A DNA stretch of 64,000 bases from Acetobacter lovaniensis (lineage in GTDB: Bacteria; Pseudomonadota; Alphaproteobacteria; Acetobacterales; Acetobacteraceae), in contig NZ_JACHIE010000004.1 of the NCBI RefSeq assembly GCF_014207635.1, positions 124,001 to 188,000 on the forward strand, written 5' to 3'. Under the pieces are notes generated by a model. It saw only the letters and a program-made list of their open reading frames with translations. It made no database searches and was not told where the DNA came from. Positions 57,850 through 64,000 of this stretch are shown piece by piece. A program made the translations under genes and the position numbers. Positions within the stretch are counted from its first letter, which is position 1. Each line of letters begins with the position of its first letter.

Positions 57850-58896
57850 TCATACCGGTTGAGGGTGCGTCTGTTCGAAAACCGCAGCATTTTGGGGGGC
57901 TCGCTGCGCAAGGGCTGTGGCATCTGCCAGAATTGAGCGGTCAATCCAGCTTTCCAGATCAAAGTCTTTTTTGATCAGCCCCTGGCGCAGCAAAAAGGTT
58001 TTTTGCGCATCCAGCGTCGAGACATAATCATCATTCAGGTCCAGCCTGATACCCTGCGCGATGTTCTCATACACTGCGGCAAGGTTTTCTGGTGCCTGCC
58101 CCAGATCGGTTGCCAGAGCCCGCAGGGCATCCAGCGGCTGGGTTGCCGCACGCTCTGCCGTGCGCACAAGCGTTGCCACAATGCGCACCAGCAGGTCTCG
58201 CTGCTCTTCAATCAGCGCCGTACTGACCACCAGACCACGCAGCACGGAAGGATGCACGCGCGAGATAAGGTCCGGGGCAAGCCGGGTATCGTACACCACA
58301 TTCAGGCGTGGGTAGAGGCCACCATCGGGGGGGATGGGTGCGGCTACCGCATCCACAATACCGTCTTCCAATGCCGCCAGAGCTGACTGAAAACCCGCGA
58401 GCAGAAAACTCTTCCGCTCCCCGCGTGGGGGAAAAATGCGCGGAATACGCACCAGTTCAACATCATCAAGACCCAGCCCGACAGTGGCCAGAGTGGTCTG
58501 ATAAATCTTGAGCTGTTGTGCGATCATCAGGTCAAACGGGCTATCGGGGTTGTAAAATACCGCAAGCCGCTTGCCTTTAAGCGCCTCGGGCTGTGCAAGC
58601 CCGGAAGAATGGAGGCTCAACACCGGGTAGTGGCCATCCAGAAAGGCAAGACCCACAACCTTGCAGTCCACGCCATGGCTTTTTTTCCATATGGCTGGTG
58701 CATGCCCAGCATTGCGGAGCCAGAACCGATCTTTGTGATCGTATTCCGTTTTGGGTGAAAACCCTACAGACTGAAAAACAATTTCAACATCGTGCTCTTC
58801 TGCAAACTCAGCACGTAGCGTGCCCCAAGCTTCTGCCAATGCGCTAATAGTCGGCACAGACGGGCAACGGGTATAATGAATAACCGGACGGGTCAT
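57850..58896 (-). CDS. DszB/NMT1-like protein (candidate desulfinase or substrate-binding fold)
   Basis: 348 residues with no signal peptide, so cytoplasmic despite a periplasmic-binding-protein fold. The N-terminus IHYTRCPSVPTISAL resembles the DszB segment containing catalytic Cys27 (Tyr-x-x-Cys-Pro), placing Cys11 here in that role. WLRNAGHAPAI aligns with the DszB Arg70 region (R-x-G-G/H), and the C-terminal KTFLLRQGLIKKDFDLESWI also matches. DszB cleaves the C-S bond of an aryl sulfinate. Alternative: a nitrate/sulfonate ABC binding protein without its transporter. AGGAG lies nine bases before the start. Confidence 0.72.
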   Translation of the reverse strand: MTRPVIHYTRCPSVPTISALAEAWGTLRAEFAEEHDVEIVFQSVGFSPKTEYDHKDRFWLRNAGHAPAIWKKSHGVDCKVVGLAFLDGHYPVLSLHSSGLAQPEALKGKRLAVFYNPDSPFDLMIAQQLKIYQTTLATVGLGLDDVELVRIPRIFPPRGERKSFLLAGFQSALAALEDGIVDAVAAPIPPDGGLYPRLNVVYDTRLAPDLISRVHPSVLRGLVVSTALIEEQRDLLVRIVATLVRTAERAATQPLDALRALATDLGQAPENLAAVYENIAQGIRLDLNDDYVSTLDAQKTFLLRQGLIKKDFDLESWIDRSILADATALAQRAPQNAAVFEQTHPQPV

Positions 58897-58902
58897 GAAT
58901 TT

Positions 58903-59958
58903 TTACTCCTGTGGGGCAACCTGCACACCATGACGTTCCAAAAGCTGCTGTGCATTCCAAAAAAGAACTGATTTCTGACCATCGGGGTCGGTTGCCGTTG
59001 CCGCGCGTACACGCTCAAGCGTAGGCCCAATATCGGGCACCGGGGCATAGTCCGAGCCAAAGACAACGCGCTCAGACCCCAGAACCCGCACGGCTGCGGC
59101 AACAGCTGCTGTGCCACTGCCTGCTGCCCCCGTATCCAGCCATATCTGCTTAAAATGCTCACGCAGCGGGCCAGCCTGCACACGGGGGGAAACTACGGCC
59201 TGTTCGGCCGCCAGCGCCCCCAGTGCCGTACCACCGAGCATGGCTATCTGAATTGTCACATCGGGGAATGGGGCCAGAAAATCCGTAAACGCCAGCGTTG
59301 CAACGGCAGATGCAAAGCAGAACCCGTTGTCTATGACCCAGCGCAGGGCTTCATTATCATCATGTAGAATATCGGGGGGCTGGCCATGAACCTTGGGGCT
59401 GGCAAACCCCGTATGCAGGTAAATATGGCTGCGATGCGCCTGAGCCACTTCGAATATCCCCCGAAAGGCCTCTGCCGAACGACGGGAGAAAAATCCGTTA
59501 ACAGGTAATACCCCCCCGATTAGGCCCAGTTGTTCATGCCCGCGTTCCAGCTCTTTGGCAGACCAGGCCAGATTATCCGTGCTGAGCGCCGCCACGGCGC
59601 TAAAGCGGTCCGGGTGCTGGGCCACAAGAGCAGCGGTATCGTTATTCCACTGCGTCCACAGGTCCTGCGTATCAGAAAAGGGGAGTGCGGCATCTACCCC
59701 CAGTGTTGTTGGCCATGACAAAAGCTGGTGCGCAATCCCTACATTATCCAGATGAGACAGTCGGGTTTGCAAATCGCACCATTGCGCACCAAGGGGGAAT
59801 GCTCCCCCCTTGCCTGCCCCCGCTCCCGTGCGCCAGATGGCGAGTTGATCTCCCTGACGGCCAATACGCGGTGCCTCCGCACGGCGCCCAAGAATATCCA
59901 GTGTGGAAGGTGCAAACCAGTGGGAGTGCAGGTCGATTACAGTCTTATGGGTTGTCAT
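58903..59958 (-). CDS. TIM-barrel amidohydrolase (ACMSD/decarboxylase-like)
   Basis: 351 residues. DLHSHW near residue 10 gives the HxH metal pair, IYLHTGF the third His, and VFGSDYAP the Asp, as in amidohydrolase_2 enzymes (ACMSD, gamma-resorcylate decarboxylase type). The usual HxGG near residue 250 reads AMLGG, so one ligand or catalytic His may be missing. AGGAGAG is about nine bases upstream, overlapping the end of the receptor gene. Likely hydrolyses or decarboxylates a ring product in the pathway of this operon. Confidence 0.8.
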   Translation of the reverse strand: MTTHKTVIDLHSHWFAPSTLDILGRRAEAPRIGRQGDQLAIWRTGAGAGKGGAFPLGAQWCDLQTRLSHLDNVGIAHQLLSWPTTLGVDAALPFSDTQDLWTQWNNDTAALVAQHPDRFSAVAALSTDNLAWSAKELERGHEQLGLIGGVLPVNGFFSRRSAEAFRGIFEVAQAHRSHIYLHTGFASPKVHGQPPDILHDDNEALRWVIDNGFCFASAVATLAFTDFLAPFPDVTIQIAMLGGTALGALAAEQAVVSPRVQAGPLREHFKQIWLDTGAAGSGTAAVAAAVRVLGSERVVFGSDYAPVPDIGPTLERVRAATATDPDGQKSVLFWNAQQLLERHGVQVAPQE

Positions 59959-59970
59959 GACGCACTCTCC

Positions 59971-62430
59971 TCAGAAAAAGTCCACACGGGCCGAAAGCAG
60001 GAACATGCGGGGATTGCTGTACTGATAAGTAAATGTCTGGCTTGTTGCGGAATACGGCAGCACCTGCACCAGATAACGGTTACCGGTAATATTGTTGACG
60101 ATCCCGCTGATTTCCCATCGGCTGTTCCCCGGACGGAAGGAGGCATGAACATCCCCCAGCCAGACAGACGATTGCTGAAGGGCAGACGCTTTTTCGTTTG
60201 AAACAAGGTAGTAATAATGCCCAGTATAGTTCCAGCGCGTGCCAACACTGCCGTTGCCAATACCGGTGCGGAAGTTCCAGTCCACCGAAATATTGGCTGT
60301 CTGATGTGGCGCACGGGCGAACTCGTTACCCTTCAGGCTGGTTGCACCCGTGGGAGCGGTAAAGTCCGTAAACTTTGTTCTGAGAACACCCACATTCCCA
60401 GATATTGTCAGGTCATCAATCGGGCGGGCCTGAAAGGAAAACTCACCCCCCAAAGTGCGCCCGGATGCGGCATTGGTAAGAGAAATAATGGTCGATTTTG
60501 TTGCGGCATCCGTTGCGGTCCAGGAGGTCTGGATATTGTCGTATTTTGAGTAAAAACCATCGGCACTCAGGGTCAGGCGATGGTTAAACCAGCTTCCTTT
60601 GTAACCGGCTTCATAGGATGTCAGGGTTTCAGGGTTAACCGGCTGCGCTGTCTGCAACGGCGTGCCACCCCTATTAACCGGGTTGGGGGTAATCTGGGTA
60701 TTGAACACGCCTGAACGATAGCCATCGGCAATACGCACGTAGAGCATCTGATCTTTTCCGATCAGGAACTGCGGCTCCACATCAAAGCTGACATTCGACC
60801 AGCTTTTGCCACCATGGTAACTATCAATCCCCGTTATGGGTGAGAGAACGCTCTGGGCATTCCACCAGTTTGTCGCATTCCCTGCAAACGAAACCGGAGA
60901 CCTTGCCTGAACACTATCCAGATCAAGGCGCAGATGGTCGTGCGTCCACCTTACCCCACCAGCAACCTGAAACCACGGCACAACATGGATGGTTGTATTG
61001 CCAAAAATAGCAAAACTATCTGTAGTTTGCCGGTATTGTGTGGATGTAAAGGCAGGCTGGCCAATAATAGCGGGCGTTGTAGGCGCGCCGGGGGGGAGCG
61101 TTGCGGTCGCGTAGTGGTCGTTCAGGGTTTCATGAAAATAATAAGCGCCTGCAATCCATGCGATCCGCTGGTGTGGGTCTGATGCAAGACGAAACTCCTG
61201 ACTGACCTGTACAGGGTGCAGTTTGTCATAAGACCTGCTGTATTCAAGGGGTGTGTAATCTCCATCCCCGCTCTGGCGGCGCTGTGCGTTTTCAAACGCG
61301 GTAATGGAGGTAAAGGTCAGCCCTTGCCCCGGATGCCACGTTGTGTGCAGGGATACCCCCTCCGACACAAGGGCCTGACGCCCGTTTACGTTGGAATTGG
61401 TCCAGTCCCTGCTTGATGTTTTAAGCGGTGAATATACTGACGTACCCGAAGCGCTATAATAAGGCACGTTGGAACTCTGCATGTCACGCACATGCGTATT
61501 CAGCAGAAACTCCAGATCATCCGATGGCCGCCAGAGCGTTTGAAAGCGGGCGGCAAAGTCACCAAAATTACCGACATCCTTGCCTGTGCTGGCATTTTTT
61601 GCCCAGCCATCCGAATTTTCCTGCCGAACAGACAGGCGGGTGGTCAACGTATTGGCGGTAATGGGGGTGTTGATAACAAACTCACCCCGCTTTTGACCAT
61701 AATCGCCAAAATCGACCTGTGCGTGACCCTCTTTTTTAAATTCGGGACGGCGGGAGGTAAACTGTATGGCCCCTGCCGTTGCATTCTTGCCCCACAAGGT
61801 GCCCTGCGGACCGTTAAGAATGGCAACCTGCGCCTGATCAAACAGCGGGAAGCCCTGAAAGCTCAGGCTGTTCAGATACACATCATCCGCATAAACCGCC
61901 ACCGCACCAATGGCGTTATTGGCCACATTCCCGTTGCCAACACCACGGATGTAATACCGGGGGCGCAAGCGACCATCAAAATTATACCCCAGCACGTTGG
62001 GGGCAAAAGCGGCCACATCGGCTGCACTATCCAGATGCTGCCGGGCAATGGTGGTTGCACTGATTGCCGTAACGGTGGCCGCAACCTTTTGAATATCCTG
62101 CGTGCGCCGGTTGGCTGTGACCATAACGGTCTCCAGCCCACCTGATGCCGCAGGAGAAGCCACCTTGCCCACTTTGCTGGCCTTGCCGCCCCTGGCAGAA
62201 GCAGGGGCGATTTTGGCACCTGAAGGTTTGCCCTGTGTTTCGGCTTTGGCGGAAGATGTGGCGGACGCCACAAGACCCGATGCAAGGATCAGGGATGGCA
62301 AAGCGGCGCAAGCAAGCCGGTTCCGCCTGGACAGGCAGGCCATAGCCCGCCCCGAAAGGGAGAGGAAGGACCGGGGAGCCGAGAGTGAGGAAGGGTAAAT
62401 CATGTTCCACGCCGCGTTGTTTTTAACCAT
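59971..62430 (-). CDS. TonB-dependent outer-membrane receptor
   Basis: Up to 819 residues. Signal peptide region ends near SSAKA, then an Ala/Lys/Ser-rich linker and the TonB box region ETVMVTANRRTQD. The plug domain contains YYIRGVGNG and ILNGPQGTLWGKNATAGAIQF, and the barrel ends in the aromatic residue typical of outer-membrane proteins (RVDFF). The start is uncertain (62430, 62403 or 62343; none has a clear RBS). First gene of the operon, so probably the uptake gate for its substrate. Closer in look to xenobiotic/iron-pseudo-siderophore receptors than to siderophore-specific ones, but not assignable. Confidence 0.9.
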   Translation of the reverse strand: MVKNNAAWNMIYPSSLSAPRSFLSLSGRAMACLSRRNRLACAALPSLILASGLVASATSSAKAETQGKPSGAKIAPASARGGKASKVGKVASPAASGGLETVMVTANRRTQDIQKVAATVTAISATTIARQHLDSAADVAAFAPNVLGYNFDGRLRPRYYIRGVGNGNVANNAIGAVAVYADDVYLNSLSFQGFPLFDQAQVAILNGPQGTLWGKNATAGAIQFTSRRPEFKKEGHAQVDFGDYGQKRGEFVINTPITANTLTTRLSVRQENSDGWAKNASTGKDVGNFGDFAARFQTLWRPSDDLEFLLNTHVRDMQSSNVPYYSASGTSVYSPLKTSSRDWTNSNVNGRQALVSEGVSLHTTWHPGQGLTFTSITAFENAQRRQSGDGDYTPLEYSRSYDKLHPVQVSQEFRLASDPHQRIAWIAGAYYFHETLNDHYATATLPPGAPTTPAIIGQPAFTSTQYRQTTDSFAIFGNTTIHVVPWFQVAGGVRWTHDHLRLDLDSVQARSPVSFAGNATNWWNAQSVLSPITGIDSYHGGKSWSNVSFDVEPQFLIGKDQMLYVRIADGYRSGVFNTQITPNPVNRGGTPLQTAQPVNPETLTSYEAGYKGSWFNHRLTLSADGFYSKYDNIQTSWTATDAATKSTIISLTNAASGRTLGGEFSFQARPIDDLTISGNVGVLRTKFTDFTAPTGATSLKGNEFARAPHQTANISVDWNFRTGIGNGSVGTRWNYTGHYYYLVSNEKASALQQSSVWLGDVHASFRPGNSRWEISGIVNNITGNRYLVQVLPYSATSQTFTYQYSNPRMFLLSARVDFF

Positions 62431-62549
62431 TTACTATTTTGATTAGTATTAATTCGTTGCATTTTACGACAGTGACGGCTTTTATAATTTTTATGGGTAC
62501 GGTTTAAACGATATTAAATAGTGCAATATGCGCATGAAAGTAGGCCCGC
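62431..62549. promoter_or_regulatory. Divergent promoter region between receptor operon and MocR-like regulator
   Basis: 119 AT-rich bases between two divergent genes; expected to hold both promoters and the regulator's operator. I see no unambiguous -10/-35 pair. MocR/GntR operators are often direct repeats, which I could not identify with confidence. Confidence 0.5.
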
Positions 62550-64000
62550 ATGTTTGTGCCCCAGCTTGACCGCAATTCCCGCGAAGGGCTGCAAAAACAG
62601 ATTATGCGGCAGATTATTGCCGCCATTGCCTCTGGCATGCTGCGCCCCAACACCCCTCTGCCGGGCATAAGGGAGGCATCCGTACGCTGGGGCGTATCGC
62701 GCAATACGGTCGTGCTTGTTTTTGAACATCTGGAAACGGAAGGGTATTTGCAGACGCGCCCTTCACGCGGGACATTCATCCACCCCACACCACCATGCAG
62801 CACCAGCTCCGTTGCGCAGTTGGGGAATGAACGCGGTGCCGCGGCCGCATCCCTTGGGGAGCCATCATGGCCCGGTCAGGCTTTTATCGGAGACCCGGCA
62901 CAGGAACGCCAAACACCCGATGGAGTCTTTAACCTCGGTTTTGGCAGCAACATGCCACTTTATCGTTTTCCCGCATGGCAAAAAACCATCGAGCGCCTGC
63001 TGCTGCGCGATAACTGGAAACGGGGGGGCGAGTTCCAGCCCAATGCCGGGCTCCCCTTCCTGCGTTCAACGCTGGCCCGGTGGCTGCATTTACGCCACGG
63101 CGTCACCATTGACCCGCAGCAGATCATTATTGTTACGGGGCTACAGCAAGCGCATTCCATTATCGCACATGCCCTGCTTAAAACCGGCGACCATGTGATA
63201 CTTGAAGACCCATGCTACCCGGGAAAACGCCAGTTATACGAAAAACTGGGCATGCACGTGATTAACGGCGCAATTGACCGCAAGGGGATCAAGCTGGCTG
63301 ATCTGGCCCCCGAGCAGGCACGCCTTTTATGCGTTAATCCGGGGTGCCACATCCCGACCAATGTCACGCTTTCTCTGCCGCGTCGCAAACATATTGCAGC
63401 ACTGGCCATGCAGGACCGCTGCCTTGTGTTTGAAGAAGCGATGTATGACCTGCTCTCGTTTGAAAAAAAACCGATCCCCTCCCTTCTCTCCCTTACAGGG
63501 GGGCGCAACCTGCTCCATGCGGGCCTGTTTGCTCCCTGCCTTGGTGGCGGGCTGATGCTTGGGTATCTGGTCGTCCCCTGGTCCTTCCTGCCGGCCGTGC
63601 TGGAAGCCAAGCTGCTTACGGGGAACGGCCTGCCCTGGCTGGAGCAGGAAGCTCTGGCCCGCATGCTGGACTCGGGCGAGCTGGACAATGCCCTGCGCCG
63701 TACACGGGTGGTTATGATGCGCCGCAGAGAGGTTTTTATGGCCGCATTGGAACGGTTTTTTGGTCGTATGGAATTCTGCGGCACAGAGCATGCCCCCCGC
63801 CTGAGCTGGTTCCTGCCCGGTGGGTTCGGCAAGGTGCAGCCTTTCCTGACCGAGGCGGAAGAAGCAGGAATCCGCTTCCCCGGTAATTATGCTGCAGCCA
63901 GCAGCCGCTCCCACCCGGGCCTGCCGGACCTGCCTAACCTTGTGTCCCATGGTTATGGAGAAATATCGGAAGAAGACATTCCAGCCCTTTTTTCCAGACT
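62550..64000 (+). CDS. MocR-type (GntR-aminotransferase) regulator lacking the PLP lysine, 3' end missing
   Basis: At least 483 residues, cut by the window end but nearly full length. N-terminal GntR winged helix (QKQIMRQIIAAIASGML…GVSRNTVVLVFEHLETEGYL) and a fold type I aminotransferase domain. At the place where MocR proteins have the Schiff-base Lys (F-S-K-T-L-x-P-x-x-R-x-GY) this one reads LFAPCLGGGLMLGY with Pro329 in place of Lys. The D-x-x-Y PLP ring Asp segment reads FEEAMYD, and the C-terminal substrate Arg segment is also changed. It probably does not bind PLP covalently. It likely controls the divergent receptor operon. Confidence 0.82.
   Translation, partial: MFVPQLDRNSREGLQKQIMRQIIAAIASGMLRPNTPLPGIREASVRWGVSRNTVVLVFEHLETEGYLQTRPSRGTFIHPTPPCSTSSVAQLGNERGAAAASLGEPSWPGQAFIGDPAQERQTPDGVFNLGFGSNMPLYRFPAWQKTIERLLLRDNWKRGGEFQPNAGLPFLRSTLARWLHLRHGVTIDPQQIIIVTGLQQAHSIIAHALLKTGDHVILEDPCYPGKRQLYEKLGMHVINGAIDRKGIKLADLAPEQARLLCVNPGCHIPTNVTLSLPRRKHIAALAMQDRCLVFEEAMYDLLSFEKKPIPSLLSLTGGRNLLHAGLFAPCLGGGLMLGYLVVPWSFLPAVLEAKLLTGNGLPWLEQEALARMLDSGELDNALRRTRVVMMRRREVFMAALERFFGRMEFCGTEHAPRLSWFLPGGFGKVQPFLTEAEEAGIRFPGNYAAASSRSHPGLPDLPNLVSHGYGEISEEDIPALFSR

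Overview
The window looks like chromosome from an acetic acid bacterium, most likely Acetobacter or a close relative (Acetobacteraceae, Alphaproteobacteria). The evidence is a complete adhAB pair for PQQ-dependent membrane alcohol dehydrogenase (a quinohaemoprotein subunit with a C-terminal CxxCH and a tri-haem cytochrome subunit), a haem-copper ubiquinol oxidase operon (cyoABCD) nearby, an alphaproteobacterial atpHAGDC operon, SUV3-type RNA helicases and an FdI-type 7Fe ferredoxin. Genus is an inference; no 16S gene is present.

Layout. 0-4.6 kb: F1 ATP synthase operon atpHAGDC on the minus strand, with atpC cut by the window edge. 4.9-6.2 kb: tRNA-Gly(TCC), tRNA-Trp(CCA), secE and nusG, ended by a strong terminator. 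6.3-18.3 kb: housekeeping metabolism (malic enzyme, S9 peptidase, DedA protein, SDR, SUV3-like helicase, ferredoxin-NADP reductase, glutathione reductase, dihydroorotase). 18.4-29.8 kb: a tad/cpa (Flp pilus) locus on the minus strand, from a promoter upstream of flp through tadV, rcpC, rcpA, a tiny CpaD-like lipoprotein, tadZ, tadA, tadB, tadC, tadD, two tadE-like genes and tadG. tadB is split by a frame change at an A8 tract. 29.9-38.5 kb: a glycan region. It starts with an AT-rich, probably acquired pair (GT87-like transferase and ICMT-like methyltransferase) and continues with a UGM-like flavoprotein, a DegT aminotransferase, a membrane-bound nucleotide-sugar dehydratase and a WecA/WbpL-type phosphoglycosyltransferase.

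38.5-50.5 kb: a small exported protein, a MarR regulator, an M17 aminopeptidase, a second SUV3-like helicase, fdxA, cyoABCD, a Bax-inhibitor-1 protein, and a protein that looks like an RNA 2',3'-cyclic phosphodiesterase but lacks both HxT motifs. 50.7-54.5 kb: adhA-adhB with a strong terminator, followed by a 95-bp hexanucleotide tandem repeat in a gene-poor stretch. AdhAB passes electrons from periplasmic ethanol oxidation to ubiquinone, and CyoABCD reoxidises the quinol, so both ends of the ethanol-oxidising respiratory chain lie within 10 kb.

55.3-64.0 kb: the least ordinary region. Five tightly spaced minus-strand genes encode a TonB-dependent receptor, an amidohydrolase, a cytoplasmic DszB-like (desulfinase/NMT1-fold) protein with a conserved N-terminal Cys, an MFS transporter and a DszC/SfnB-like flavin monooxygenase. 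A divergent MocR-type regulator, cut by the window end, has an aminotransferase-like domain that has lost the PLP-binding lysine. I read this as a candidate, possibly undescribed, uptake and catabolic system for an organic (perhaps organosulfur) compound.
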